A stretch of DNA of 64,000 nt from Bactrocera neohumeralis (taxonomy: Eukaryota > Arthropoda > Insecta > Diptera > Tephritidae): NCBI RefSeq assembly GCF_024586455.1, contig NC_065920.1, positions 68,728,821-68,792,820 on the forward strand. Reading direction: 5' to 3'. Numbering within the stretch: position 1 is the first letter of the stretch; the number at the start of each line of letters is the position of its first letter. This document shows, in pieces, positions 46,880 through 59,650 of the stretch. The notes below the pieces were generated by a model. It had not been told where the DNA came from and did no database searches. It saw only the letters and a program-made list of their open reading frames with translations. The position numbers and the translations under genes were made by a program.

Positions 46880-47420
46880 TCTTCGCCTTTTTTAATTGGT
46901 TTATTCGTATATCTTATGCAGGCAGGCACGCTGCATAAGTAAATTTGTATGTAAATATGATGTACGTGCTTGAAAGTGAAACTGCAAGCTTGAAAAAATG
47001 CGCATGCACGCAGTGCTTTACAGTTGTATGTATGTGTATGTGTATAGATAAAAGTATTTTTTTATTGAAATGCGGTGCACATGTCCCAAGTGCCGACGAG
47101 CGGATTATGTAATCGGCGCAGTGCGCGTAAAATTTGAAGAATTCTTCTTTTTATAAAGTTTCGCAAGCGCTTTTTTACTTTTATACTTTATTTGCTGTTG
47201 CTTTTAATGAAATTTATACAATAATGGTTTTTATCGCATTTCAGTTGAATATCCGCATTATTTAAAGCCACACGCACATATGCAAACATATGTGTGAGTG
47301 TGTGTGCTGTGAGTCCACATTTGAATGCCGGTGACGTAGCGAGATTACGCTGATTTCTTTGGCATGGTGAGATAAGAGGAAGTGTGACAGATAAACGGCG
47401 GCAAAAAACAAGAATATAGG
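46880..47420. other. Complex-sequence island
   Basis: Contains tgcgcatgcacgcagtgc near 46999, gtgccgacgagcg near 47091, aatcggcgcagtgcgcg near 47111 and TGTGTGTG at 47292-47305. No ORF. Candidate regulatory DNA. Confidence 0.35.
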
Positions 47421-47429
47421 TGAAAAAGC

Positions 47430-48830
47430 AACAAAAATTTATAAAAAATAATCAAAATAATAACAATTTTAATCTCTCATTTTAATATGATTTTTTTCTC
47501 ATTTTAATTTTTTTATTTTTTTTACTTTGCTGTGTCTTAATCATCTCGTCAGGCGTATACTTTTATCAAAAATTGTTTTGCAATTATTTACTTCCAAATT
47601 TTCTGCTGGTTATGCAATCATTAAGAAATATCTGTGTTTTTTGATTTATTGTAATTGTTTTTATGACTTTTGTTATCAGTCAATTCATTCATACCAATTT
47701 CCATTGTACCGATAAGATTAATCCGCACCGCAATACCCATTCAGCAACACTCCGCCCTTCTTATAAAAAAAATTGAATATTTTTAATTTAAATTCTAATT
47801 TTTATTTACCATAGTTAAAATTAACCAATTTGGATCAATTATGCACCGTTTTTTTGGATAACTTGTTGTCAAGGTAATTGAAGGTAAGCTCATAATACCA
47901 TGCTCTCGCCTGTTTTGGAAAAAAACTCAGACAGCCGATTTTAACCAGCTTCTCTTGAGGCAAATTTTTCAAAAACAAAATCATTCGCTTTGGACGAGAA
48001 CTGGTAATAATCATTTGGTGTCAGCTTCGGTAAATAAGGTGAGAGTAAAAGATCTTCTCAACCAAGCTGCCGAAGCTTCTGGCGAGCCACTACCCCTGTG
48101 CTGTGGCCTGATATTGCCTCAGAAGGATTATAAGGTGGATCATAACGCGGCTTCCAGTTGAGCAAAATTAACCGCTTCTAAGCGATTGCCTTCTTAAAGG
48201 TCCAATTGTTGACAATAGAGGTTCGAATATGAAGTTGGGACGTAAGAGATCGCCTCATAGTTGTTAAAATAATGGATTCTTGTATTTTTCCAAAATGTAT
48301 TCTGAAATAATAATGAGTAAGTTAAGAAGAACTTCTCAAGACACCTTAATCAATGAACTTTCCATGAGACAGAATTAACAATTCGGTATAAGTAGGACTC
48401 TAGTGGCTGTTGTTTATGTGAAAACGAAGTATTATAATTATCATCCATTATTATCGCTACTAAAGTGGACAGAAAACAACCTCCAAATTATGCTGAGGAA
48501 TGCTATTGAGAGTTCAATTTTGAACCAGATCCGTACCTATAAAGTAGACGCAATCATTGAGAGAGTTTTTCAATCTTTATTTTTAAATCATTAGTACACT
48601 ATAACATACTATAAAAGGAAATGTTCTGAAAGTTGGCAACCGTTTTGGATACCTCCAAACGTAATATATTTTTATCTTGGAATTCAAGTAATTTAGTCTT
48701 CGCTAATTGACGAAATATCACATATACATATATACTTATTAAGTATTGTATGTTCTGGAAGTTTGTCACATATTTATTTTATATGATTTATGAGAATTTG
48801 TTTAGTTATGAAACCCTCTGTATGCCCCTT
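47430..48830. other. Mixed AT-rich sequence, nothing recognised
   Basis: Two plus-strand ORFs of 68 and 63 codons (47955-48161, 48403-48594) have no domain I know and no supporting splice context. They may be decayed transposon DNA. Confidence 0.35.
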
Positions 48831-48835
48831 TAATT

Positions 48836-49200
48836 TTTATACCCTGAACAGGGTGTATTAAATTATTATATCTAGCAAATTGTGAGTTCTAACTATACTA
48901 CAAAAAAGTTTAGATAGAAATTCCAAGCACGAATTCAATGTACTCATACATTTTTGATTGGATTCGGGACCAGTGCCTGCGCTGACCAATACATTTTATC
49001 GATCTTTTCTGATGCAAACCTCTCCTCAGCTAGTTTGATCGTATATTTTGGATAATTATCCCGCTCAAACGACCATTTTATATAAACTTTCCAGGTGGAA
49101 AATGGTAACATAATATTATTTATAGATTTACATACACTGTTCAGTCCATGTTGCCATGGATCAAGTTTATTGGACCAGGGTATGAAAAGCAAGCCCATAC
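48836..49200. repeat. Probable end of a dispersed repeat (TATACCCTGAACAGGGTGTA)
   Basis: tataccctgaacagggtgta at 48838-48857 is the usual left border of the 154 bp-unit repeat family (compare tatacccagaacaggatata at 21608). The body that follows does not match, apart from accagggtatgaaaag near 49175, which may be a second border. A relic, or a related family member with a different interior. Confidence 0.45.
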
Positions 49201-49639
49201 CATAATACTCAGACCATCATGTTTAAAAGCATTGGTAGTGTACCAGGAATGATATTAAGTGTGTGAAAGGATATACTTTCGGGACCCTGTTTCCCCAAAA
49301 AAAGCAATTTTGTTTTATTATACAGGACACATGTTTCTTCGTCAAAAAAAGTACATTCCGGGCACCCTTTATCTGCAAATTGTTCTCAAATAGTCTCCTA
49401 AGATTTATACGAGTAGTGACAGTAGAACTTGAACATTTGTTATCATTTTAGAGGGTGCTTAGGGCTTCTTTATTACATTTGGAAGCTGCGTCCCACTATA
49501 GCTTCGATTCCCCGTACATTCTGTTTAATTAGCTTAACTACCAACTACCAGGATTCTTGATAGAACAATGTCTTCTTCTACCCAATAAAAAGGAAAAAAA
49601 GAATTTGGTGCTGTTCGCAGTAACTCGAACGTATGTATG

Positions 49640-50440
49640 AAACGATTTTACGCATTTAACGTCGAGATCTTAAATTGAAAGCTTACAAAATACAGCTTGT
49701 GCAAGAACTGAAGCCGCTCGACCTTCCAAAGCGGCATCGCTTTACACTATGGGCTCTTGAAATGTTCCAAGAAGATCCGGCGTTTTCGAGCCAAATTCTG
49801 TTCAGCGATGAAGCCCATTTCTGACTCAATGGGTATGTATATGTATAAGCAAAATTAGAGACGAAGAGCAACCTAAAGAGATCCAAGTGCTGCCATTTCA
49901 TCCATTTTAGTATGGTTTGTGGGCCGATGGAATCATCAGTCCATATTTCTTCAAAAATGATGCCAGTGAGAACGTAACCATCAATGGTGATCGCTATCGC
50001 GCCATGACAACTGACTATTTCATGTCTGAAAATGAAGCTCATCTGCGATATTTGGTTTTAACAAGACGGCGCCACTTCCCACACATCGCATCAATCAATG
50101 AATTCATTAAGAGAACACTTCTATCAGCTGACAATTTAACTTTTTGTTTCGGTCGATTGGCCATTACTATCGTATGATATCACACCCTAAGACTCTTAGA
50201 CTTTTTCCTGTGGGGATGTATAAAGTCTAAAGTCTTTACGGACAATCCCGTTGTGATTCAGGTCTTGGAGCTAAACATCACACGTGTCATTCGCTATGTA
50301 GTTGCCAGTCGAAATGTTCGAACGAGTCATCGAAAATTGGACTCAACGGATGGACCATCTGAGACGTAGCAGCGGACAACATTTGAAAGAGATAATCCTC
50401 AAAAAATAAATGCCGAAGATGGTTCTTTTCCCATTAATTT
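49640..50440 (+). mobile_element. Degenerate mariner-superfamily transposase
   Basis: The plus strand reads LKAYKIQLVQELKPLDLPKR, FSSQILFSDEAHF then a stop (first Asp region). In shifted frames ISPYFFKNDASENVTINGDR, YRAMTTDYF and finally VIENWTQRMDHLRRSSGQHL with KEIILKK. It has the same general architecture as the 43.0 kb element (IIFSDEAHFWLN, VTVNGNRYR), but the C-terminal RRSSGQHLKEI type marks a different family. Multiple frameshifts. Confidence 0.8.
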
Positions 50441-50599
50441 TTAAGTTTCTGTGTTTTTTCTTAAAAAAAGTAGGGAGCCGCGGAATGGATCACATTTTAG
50501 CTGTCATGCAAACTGAACAAGTCAACTGCTGAAATATCGGTAAATAGTAGACAAATATGCACATACAGGTATTATATACATACATATATAGATATTTTT

Positions 50600-51680
50600 G
50601 TTTGTATGTATATATGTCTATTTAAATACGTGTGTTTTTCATTAGCGTTTTGCTGGTTGGCATTCATTAATCGCCCCTAACGTTCTCAAGCAACAACACA
50701 TTCTTTCTATTACTCCAACGAATTTCTCGCGCTTCATTTCTCGTACATTTTTTAGTACTACGCTTAATGTCGTCTATATGTATTGCATATTCACCTGTGC
50801 TACCTTTGGATTTTGCTTTCATCTTATATTGTTTATGTGAGGCAGCAGCCAATTTTTTATCTCTCTTCTTTCTTACTTTCCGATTCTTAATGAGTTGTAC
50901 TTCATTTTAAGGTCGTCAACGCTGTCGTTAAGCTACTTGCTGCTGGCGACTTGGACTTCGTTTCATATAACTTCTGCTGTAGCGTAGATTAAGTAGTTTT
51001 CTCAAGAGAGTAATGTGAGAGTGAGATTAGAAGATTAAACGAAAAAGATGAGGAGGAAAATAGAAATAAAAATAATTTGCTTTTCATATGATAAGTTTTG
51101 TGATTACACATTGTTTGTCATTTTATAGCAATCGTTTGTTGATTTTGTTGCTGTTTTTGTCTGTTACACGCTGATAATTTGAGCTCAGCTGGCTCACAGC
51201 AATAAGATAGTCGAATAAAAAAACAACAAATAAATGAAATAAATGAGTGAACGAACGGCACCTTCGTGTGCACAAACACACACACACTGACAACAGGTAC
51301 AACAACAAACATCACAACAATCTATCACAGACAGCCAACATTAGCGACACAACAAAAAGTCACAAATGAGCAGCAGCAGCAGCAGCATCCAGCGGCCAAG
51401 ACTGGCTGTGAGTGAACTCACTGTGCAGTCATCAACTTCACCGCCGCAACAATAACGACAACAAAGTAGTATGAGCCACAACAATGAGACGTGCAACAGC
51501 AGCATGTCATCAGTGAAAGTTGAGTGGTGAAATGAAAGAAATGTTTGGTTGACAATTGAGTCGGCTCAGAGGCTGAAGACGAGGCTGCAGACAAGGCTGT
51601 GTAGCTGACAACGCTAATGTGCAGCTTTTAGTTGTTTAATGTTGTTGGAATGCGTGTAAACTAACACTGATCACTAATGT
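50600..51680. other. Complex-sequence island with CAG run
   Basis: Moderate-GC DNA with (CAA)n, a CAG repeat of about six units at 51370-51387, ACACACAC near 51277 and many CAGC/GCTG words. ORFs of 61-65 codons are background. One of the best candidates here for enhancer or non-coding exon sequence, from composition only. Confidence 0.35.
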
Positions 51681-52300
51681 TATGGAGAACGATTTTTCTC
51701 GATTTTTTTCAAAAAATATTTTTAAAAATTTAAATCCAATATTCTTTTTTAATTCCTAAGCAGATTATTTTATTTGATAACCTAAAAAAAATACTAAAAA
51801 TTATGATAACTTTTTTCTAAAATTTTTGTTTTCAAGAAATATTTTCCGGATCTAAATAATATCTACATATATGGCGCATTATTGTTTTTTTATAAACTAA
51901 AAATTATAACTATATAATTTATTACAATTATTTTCTTATTTTTATGTTCAGAGTTTTTAATGGAATATTGATGTTTTCTATGTATATATAATGTTTTCAA
52001 ATTTTTTTATTTTATCTTTGTTTTTTTGAATTATTTTTAAATGAAAAATATATGTTCTCTAAGCATTCTGGAAAAAAAAAATAGAAAAAAATATGAAATA
52101 GGGACGCTACAAAAGTAAACCAATTGGGACAGCAATCGACGCCATATTTTTTGCCGCTCTTTTGACATTTCTCTTCCGTAAGTTTTGCCATTTCATACAG
52201 ATATACGCCAACATTTTTTGCCGTCTCTTTAAGACATTTCGTCATCTTCTGACATATCAAGTTTTGAATACACATGCACAGTACAAAATGTTCATCATAG
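51680..52300. other. T-rich sequence, nothing recognised
   Basis: Low-complexity T-rich DNA followed by a minus-strand 87-codon ORF (52012-52275) without a recognisable domain. Confidence 0.35.
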
Positions 52301-52314
52301 AAAAGATATACGAT

Positions 52315-52530
52315 CCAATCAATTGAGTCAAATCATCTAAAATCGTGACTATCTCGAAAGTCGGCCTACATCCTTACAAGATCAAATTGATTACTCCATA
52401 AGTCACCATTACATGCCTAAATAATTACGGTTTGGCCCGGATACGTCATTGGGCCGTACTTCTTCCGTGATGATCAAGACGGGAAAATTACTGTGAATGG
52501 GAATCGTTACCGCTAAATGATAATCGAGTG
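52315..52530 (+). mobile_element. Short mariner relic (same family as 43.0 kb)
   Basis: Short matches on the plus strand: VGLHPYKIKLIT-like text near 52360 and then GYVIGPYFFRDDQDGKITVN with GNRYR and a stop near 52510. This corresponds to the segment between the first and second catalytic Asp of the 43.0 kb element, with a deletion in between. Confidence 0.7.
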
Positions 52531-52559
52531 ATTTGACGACGTTAGACTCCCCAGCGTTC

Positions 52560-54090
52560 CACAAAATTAGAATTAGAAACTTTCTTCCGTTACCACAACA
52601 ATCAAAGCTTCTAACTCAACTTCTATAAACAACTGGCATCCAATAGAATAATTAACTTTAAGGCGTCGATGTCGCTTGGAAAACTCCCACACCATGTAAA
52701 GACTAAATTTGCCTAATGCGAAAGCTCACTTACTGCGATTTGCCTCGACCTGGAAGAACCTTGTGAGTACGTAAATACTGGGTTGAGAGCTACTTAAATT
52801 CATGTGTATCTCACTCATGCAGTAATAAACCGCAAGGGGACAGCGAAGTTGCCGGAAAGTTAAGTTTGGTACATCTTTAACTATATGCACTACGATCTTA
52901 AAATTTTTAAAATTGTCTACCAAAAATATCACGTTTTATCACATGTGACGTGTTAATACGATTACCAGTTTGACTATTCATTAAAATTTCACAGTGTCGC
53001 TCCAAATGTTTACAACTGGTCCGCAGTTGCCAGCGCCGTGAACTTTTTTTGCCAGCTCCGTGAAATTTCGTCACTCCCTCTAACCTTACTAATATCTACA
53101 AGCTGTATTATTAGATTAAGTTGCTAGTTAGCGCTTATTAGTGAGTAATCTAATATTATTTTTGTATTCTAATTGAAATATTCATCATTCTGCATTAATT
53201 TTTCTAATGTTAATTTTATAGTAAATAATTTATTCCCACTTTTAATGCCCTTGATTTTGGTTTCACCTTGAAAACACACTTAGAGATGTGTGCAAATATC
53301 TTGTTTGTAGTTTTACCTGCAATTCCAGCTAATTTCTAAATTGTTTGCAAGTCGTTCCCCTGACGTTGGGTAACAAAAAAAATCCCGCTCATATGACTTC
53401 ATCAAAGCGGCTTAGAGTTGACGTTTGAGAAAAAGCAAAACACCAACACTCGCAGCGGTTACGTATTGAATAGCCGTAAAAGTCATAAAAACATACAATT
53501 TACTTGAAAGACATTAAAAACACAAATAACAAAAAAGTCATATGAGTGACAATGGCGTCAATTAAAAAGCAATATGACGCGTAGATTTATTCAAATGCAG
53601 GAGAAATAGTTATAAAATGTGGTATTCGTGTATGTTTGTATGTTTGCATCTAGCTGCGATTAGTGTAATTTTGTTGCATTAATAATTATTAAAAGCCTTT
53701 GAGCCAGTATCATGTGTACATAACCTCTAACAATTAGTGTGAGCTGTAAGTATTTATACGAGAGTTGCTTTTTATTTGCCGGGATTTTTTAACCCTAGTA
53801 TTGCAATCTGTCAGCTCAAAGCTTCTTCGTAAATTTTGACATTTTTGATGTCATCCATACTCAGAACGTTTTAACAAACGAGCGCTATTTGTATTGTTTA
53901 CAGTAACTTTAAATATTCACCTCGGAAAAATAGTGGAATGAAAACGTGAACATTTTGCGAGATTATTTTTTACAACTTTTGACGTGGAGTAACTCAGCAA
54001 CAGTGGAACGATGAACTTAATGCAATTTTGACGATGAAGTATATATGTATATGAAGTGCTAGCAGAATACTTGTACATGCAATATTGTAT
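52560..54090. other. Mixed sequence, little recognised
   Basis: 52960-53100 holds a local inverted-looking phrase (ccagcgccgtgaacttttttt near 53029, gccagctccgtgaaatt near 53051), which is a direct 20 bp-scale repeat. 53350-53620 is somewhat more complex. No gene was found. Confidence 0.35.
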
Positions 54091-54094
54091 AAAC

Positions 54095-54480
54095 ATTTGA
54101 TTGTAGAAAATTTTGTTTCATGTTGGATCCCACACAATTTGTCAATCGCTCTAAAAGAGGCTCGTGTCGTTTTTCGAGTCAAATGATAAAAAAAATACGA
54201 TAGCCGTGTTTTAAAACACGTCGATGACGTCATGACAGATGATGAATAGTCGAATGACTTCTCTTTATTCGCTATTATAAAAAAATAAACTAAACGATCC
54301 ACGTTTTTCAATAACTGAAAAGGCAGTTCATGTGTTCAGAATGCATTTTTGGGAGATATTTCAGTTAGGGTGGCAAAATTGTTGGACGATTGGTTCAAAC
54401 GCATGCAAAAGGGTGTAAAATCTTAACGTAGAATATTTGAAAATGATGAGCGGCTATTTTTGATGATTAGTGTTTTTTTG
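54095..54480 (+). mobile_element. Mariner relic (middle and C-terminal pieces joined)
   Basis: The plus strand reads VSCWIPHNLSIALKEARVVF, two stops, then KKYDSRVLKHVDDVMTDDE (the TGDE region carrying the first catalytic Asp). After a deletion, frame-shifted C-terminal text resembles KAVHVFRMHFWEI, DDWFKRMQKGV and NLNVEYLKM. Clearly inactive. Confidence 0.7.
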
Positions 54481-54522
54481 TTTTTTAAACCCGAAATAGA
54501 AAAGGTGACCCTCGTATATACA

Positions 54523-54590
54523 TTATATAACAAGTTTTTCAATAAGAGCGCTGCGAAAGTTTTTTAAATAAAAAAAACGGTTTGGCCAAT
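54523..54590 (-). mobile_element. Terminal fragment of the 43.0 kb mariner family
   Basis: gtttttcaataagagcgctg followed by aaataaaaaaaacggtttgg matches the left end of the element at 43040-43091 (ttttttcaataagagcgcta, then aaataaaaaaaaacggtttgg). Only the terminal and subterminal 60 bp or so remain. Confidence 0.75.
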
Positions 54591-54799
54591 AAGTCAAAGA
54601 CCAACCGCTCATTAACCAAGCGACAGTAGGATGATTATCCGAGACATGCTTCTTAGTGGTTTCCGATCAATATAGGATGATCCGAAGTGATCGTCATGTA
54701 GTTTTTAATGAACAACTTTAGAAACACCGGAAAAAACTCTTTATTACAACTCTTAAAGCCAGATTTCTAACTTTCGGCAGAGAGTAGAGAAAAAGCCGT

Positions 54800-55190
54800 T
54801 TTTTTGCAGTCAGCCATCAAAATTGAAATATTTGCTTGCGAAGTCGGAAAATGTTGGGGAAATCGATCAGATAATGCATGTCTTCGAGTCCGATTGTCTT
54901 GTGAGTACTGTTTCTAATGCCCAGAAACTAAACATTTCACAAACCATTTAAATAGGTTTGATATAAAAAGAAGCTCAAGAATGGGTGACACACGTGTTAA
55001 CGATGATGAAAAATAGTGGCCGTGGTCGAATCACGGTGTAAAGGGTGACCAAGCCAGGATTGAGGATGGATCAGAAATATTTTGCTGGGATTGTTGGCAA
55101 GGAAACATCTACTATGAGCTCTTCTACTCCAGTCAATTTCACAAGATGAAGCGAATTCTTCGCCTGCCACACCCAACTCCTCACCAAGTC
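54800..55190 (+). mobile_element. Mariner relic, plus-strand half of a rearranged copy
   Basis: Fragments ESDCLVSTVSNAQKLNIS (helix-turn-helix region) and EIFCWDCWQGNIYYELFYSS with QFHKMKR (the catalytic strand usually WWDWKGIIYYELL). It ends abruptly next to the opposite-strand half at 55194. Confidence 0.7.
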
Positions 55191-55193
55191 TGG

Positions 55194-55625
55194 TTATGGT
55201 GGAAGACAATCCCTATCATATTGGCCAAAGTGGACCATTTTGAGGCGATTGCTTCCTTCAGATATTCCAGTTGACAAAACAGAATGGAAGTATGAATTTG
55301 GCTTTATGTGATTGATGGCACTTACTCGTATCATCTCTTGGCATGGTACAAAGTCTTGCTCATCTAAAGTCAAAGAATTTTCCCATCTTTTTGACAATTT
55401 ATGGCTTCCATCCCAAAAAAAACACGCCTGCTTGGCTACCAAAAATAGTTTAAACCAATTTTTGATATTCTGATCTAATGTAAACCGTATTCCGGTGAAG
55501 GCGTTCAGCATCAACCGGAACAAATAACAGATAGTAACGGCAAGCTCGGGGCTATAAGGCAGGTGAGAGAAAACTTTCCAGCCGCTGTTTTCCAAATATC
55601 TTTTAACTGGTCTTCTCTTTCAGAA
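55194..55625 (-). mobile_element. Mariner relic, minus-strand half of a rearranged copy
   Basis: A 133-codon minus-strand frame reads MENSGWKVFSHLPYSPELAV, FRLMLNAFTGIRFT, IKNWFKLFLVAKQACFFWDG and SHKLSKRWE. This is the C-terminal third of the mariner transposase, containing the third Asp region (usually YSPDLAPSDYHLF, here altered). It points the opposite way to the adjacent half, which indicates an inversion or two independent insertions. Confidence 0.8.
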
Positions 55626-55629
55626 ATTT

Positions 55630-56000
55630 AGTTAACTGACGTTGTCAGGTACTACTGAATATGTTATATAATTAATTGGGAGATTTTCAATATATATTCT
55701 CGTATTATCTTTTTCCAGCTTTTTCGCTACTCAAGTGCAAAGTGCATACAAATATGAGTACAAAAATGTAAAATAAATCACTTGTTGATTACATGCAATT
55801 AACTACATATGTATAATGAGCGGCTACAAATTACAAAAAATGCAAAGGGTACTCATAACATCTATATATAAATATTACAAATATATGTATATATCTATGT
55901 GTACTATATGTATGTTTAGAAAACTTAATCATAATTCAATTTAATTCATAAATAAAGCTATCAGGCCAGTTATGACATAATTTCTGTGCTAAAAATACTA
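55630..56000. other. AT-rich sequence with TATG microsatellites
   Basis: atatatgtatatatctatgt-type repeats around 55870-55915. Nothing else is recognised. Confidence 0.4.
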
Positions 56001-57060
56001 TATTTACTAAACACATATATGTACTTATATGTACATACATACATATGTATGTGTGTACTTGTGTGGCCAAGTATTTATGTTACGACTTGCAATTCATTCA
56101 ATCCGATTTGAAGAGGCAGACAATACGAACAGCTAATTACACTACTTTCCCTATAATACCCAGCAAATTATTTTCGAATACTTATGTACGCGCGTTCAGT
56201 GCTTCAAAAGCGTTGACATACATACATATTTACCTGTATATATGCACGTAAGTATTTCGGTGTGTATTAAGTTAAGTATGTTATCAGTTACGATCGGAAA
56301 TTCACTAAATCTCAGCGCTCAATACGAACAAGTTGTGCAAGAAAGGCAAACAAAAAATACACACAAACATATGCAATAAGTTGTTGTAAACTTGATGTTG
56401 TTGTTGTTGCATGAAAGCAAGTAAAACGAAGAAAAATTGCCAGCAATTCCACGACATTGAGGTCAATCGTTGATCATTGTTGTTGTTATTGTTGTAATTG
56501 CTGTTAAGCGAAGATGCTTGTAAAAATTAGCAGCTCGTGCATGCGGCTGGAAGAAACGCTCGCAGCAGAATCTAGCACTTAGCACTTTTGCACACACACA
56601 CACACACACGCGCTCAGACAAAGCAGCAAATGCGGAATTTTTACAAGTGTTTATTGTTGTTTGTTTAGTAAATAAATAAATGTTCACTATGTGTGTAAAA
56701 AAAGCTATTAAGTATTGAAAAATCCACAATTCATTAGAGTTTATTTGTTTTTGTTGCTGTTGTTGGTCATTCTTTTGCTGACTTCTTTTATTTGTAGGCT
56801 TTTGCTTTTGCTGAGCAAACACTTGCTTTGCTGTTCGTTCTCTATATGCAACTTTTTCATTTTTTTTGAACTCTTTTTTGCAATAACAAAGCGTAGCATT
56901 GTAAAAGAGTGGCTAAAAGATCTTTTAAATAAAATTTCACCATTTACCCAAATTTACCGAAGCAATTTAGCGCGCTCAATTTGTAAAGGTAAATGGTGGC
57001 GTGAAGAATTTAACCCACAAAATTCTAAATATGTGTGTATGTATGTACTTTTGGAAATGT
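56000..57060. other. Complex-sequence island with CA repeat
   Basis: Contains a palindromic tacatacatacatatgtatgtgtgta at 56032-56058, (TTG)n near 56396-56410 and a CA dinucleotide run at 56591-56609. ORFs of 68-119 codons on both strands overlap low-complexity DNA. Candidate regulatory sequence; no gene is supported. Confidence 0.35.
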
Positions 57061-58450
57061 GAGAACTAAAAAACTATTTAAAGAAATAAAAAAAAATTAA
57101 AAAAAAATAAAAAAATTTAAATTAAAAAAAAATAAATTTAAATAAAACAAAATAAAATTTTCAAATAAATAAAACAAAATTAAAATTTTTTTTAATAAAG
57201 TTTGAGGTATTTTTTAAAGAAGAAATTTTGTGAGAAATTAATAAATATTAAATAATATATAATAATAGAAAATATAATTGTAATTGAGAGTGAGAAATAT
57301 AATTACATTGAAATAAGTGAGAAAAATATTTCATTTGGTTTTAAATTTTGGAATTTCAAAAATTTTAATTTCTTTTAAATTATAAAAAATGTTTAAAAAA
57401 AAAAAAACAAATTTAAAATTTTCGGAATTGTATTTTTTGAAAATTTTCCCGACGTTTTCGAAGTCCTTAGTGTAATTTTATTAAAAAGTTTTAAAATCGC
57501 AATTTTTGTTTAAGTGAGAAATAAATAAATAATTAAAAAGAAGTAAACAAAACCGTTTTAAAATTTTTGACAATTTATAATTTAACCATATTTCCAATAT
57601 CTTTTAAGTAATTTTGCCAATAAATATTAAAATTGCAATTTTTTGTAAAAAGAAAGAAAAACACTTTTAAATTTTTGAATTTGTTTAAATTGTGTTTTTT
57701 TTCAAAAAATTTTCCAATGTTTTCGAAATAATTTTGTGCATAAGCATTAAAATAGTAATTTTTGTAAAAATGAGTAATATTCAAATATTTAAAGAAATGA
57801 GAAAAGGCGTTTTCAAAGTTTAGAAATTGTATTTTCTGAAAGTATTTTATATATTTTCCAAGTAAGTATTGTACTTTTCTTACAAAAAATTAAAATCGCA
57901 ATTTTTGTTTAAGTGAAAAATAAAAACATAAATATATAAATAAGTAAAAACGGCTTTTTAAAATTTATGATTTGAATTAATTAAAAAAAATTGCAATATC
58001 TTCCTAGTAATTTTGTCAAAAAATATTAAAACTATAACTTTTGTATAAGTGAGAAATAAATGAAAAAAGCATTTTTAAATTTTCGAAATCTTTGAAATTG
58101 TACTTTTTGAGAAAAAATTTCATTAAATTTTTATTTTTTTTATTTTCCATTTTTTCGAAGTAATTATGTAAAAACTACTGAAGATGTAATTTTTGAAGAG
58201 AGAAATATAATAATATTTAATTTGTTTAAAAATACTAAAACCGTAATTTTTACGGAAGTTAGAAATGCACAAATATTTAAATTAATAAAAAAATATAATT
58301 TTAAATTCTTAAATTTGTATATCTAAAAAAAAAGTATTCCATATTTTCGAAGTATTTTTTTTTTTTGATAAATATAATAATACTTAAATAAGTGGAAAAA
58401 CATTTTTAAATTTAAACTGTAGTTTTTGAAACCTCCTTAAATATCATTAA
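57060..58450. repeat. AT-rich tract with degenerate repeat of about 130-170 bp
   Basis: After 57060-57360 of A-rich simple sequence, phrases such as taagtgagaaataaat, aattgcaatttttt, ttttcgaagtaatttt and tttgaaattgtatttt recur irregularly (for example near 57510, 57640, 57905 and 58045). There is no coding content. This is a decayed tandem array. Confidence 0.55.
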
Positions 58451-58559
58451 AATTTTAATTTATTGCAGTAGAAAAATATAAAGATTGAACATTTCTTTAT
58501 TTTCATCATGAAAAACTGCTGAGAGCACAAAAAGTGGTGCTAATTATTTTCACTCTGAC

Positions 58560-59220
58560 CTCATTTGACAGTATCAGCTGTTTCGCTGACGTCACAATAG
58601 TATTTGTGTACAACAAATGCGGATAATATTTATTCGAAATACTTGTAGTATAAATATGTAAACAAAACTAATAAGTGTTACAACAATGTTGAAATGAAGA
58701 AATATACATATACATATATGAAATTCTTTTAAGATGAAAATCTTCTATTTTTTCATTGATATAATTTAAGTAAAAAAATTAAAATTTTTAGTAAAAAAAT
58801 ATGTACATATGCATGTAAGAATATAGTTTTTTCGTTAAAAAAAATTATAATTATAATTTAAAAATATATATGCAATTTATTTCAGTACAAAATATATTTT
58901 TTTAGAATTGTTAATTTTATATATTTTTACGCAAGAACCGAAATTTTTTCTAACTTTCGACTCGCGAAAACACTCTCAATTTCAAAGAGGGAACTTCAAG
59001 GAAAGTAAGTGGAAAATACTAATTCTGTTGATTCTCAAATCAGTTGACAGTATCAGCTGTTTTTTTCTGAGGTCACATTTGTTAGATTTCTTAATGCCCT
59101 CGCTTTTGCGAAAAATCTGTAAAGCAAATAATATATTTTTTATATTATATGCACAGATAATAACTGTTAACAGCGAGATCATTCATTTAGTTTTATTTTT
59201 GAAGCAAATAAACTTTTATT
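58560..59220. repeat. Duplicated tgacagtatcagctgttt segment with CRE-like site
   Basis: tttgacagtatcagctgttt at about 58565-58584 and ttgacagtatcagctgtttt at about 59042-59061 are followed in both copies by a ctga(c/g)gtcac sequence. In the first this forms TGACGTCA (58587-58594), a palindromic CREB/ATF-type site. CAGCTG is an E-box. The copies lie 476 bp apart. The 104-codon ORF between them has no known domain. Confidence 0.6.
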
Positions 59221-59514
59221 AAACCCAAGTTTACTGTCGCCGCCAATTGTAGCACAAAATCACATTTAATGATAGTATTATATGCTCACAGCGTTCACCT
59301 TAATGAGGAAGTAAAAGGCATTATTAAAGTGCAATTTTTTGTGGAAGTGTCATAATTCAAAGTTTCATAAAACTTTTGCTGATATTTTACATTGAGATAA
59401 TGACTGTTTTTATGCGTTTCAAAAGTAAATAAGCTTTAGAAAGGGAAAGATAATAATTACAATAGGCAGGAGCTTATTTTACCCTAAACAGTTAAGTATA
59501 TGTAAAATAAATGA

Positions 59515-59650
59515 TGATGATCTGAGTCGATATTCGTGAACTAATCCCTTTGATCTCCAAGAAGCTTTTCATTTGTCGAAACTTCTGATATCGCCTTGCT
59601 GACCGATTCAAATCAAGATAAAATCTTTTTATACCCTTTTATAAACTCGG
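59515..59650 (+). repeat. Truncated copy of the 154 bp-unit dispersed repeat
   Basis: Only the 5' part is visible: tgagtcgatattcgtgaact, then agaagcttttcatttgtcga and ttctgatatcg, followed directly by accgattcaaatcaag and the usual border tataccctttt. Confidence 0.65.

Noticed and set aside
47955..48594. Two short plus-strand ORFs, possible exons
   Set aside because: No family recognised and no consistent reading frame or splice pairing between them.
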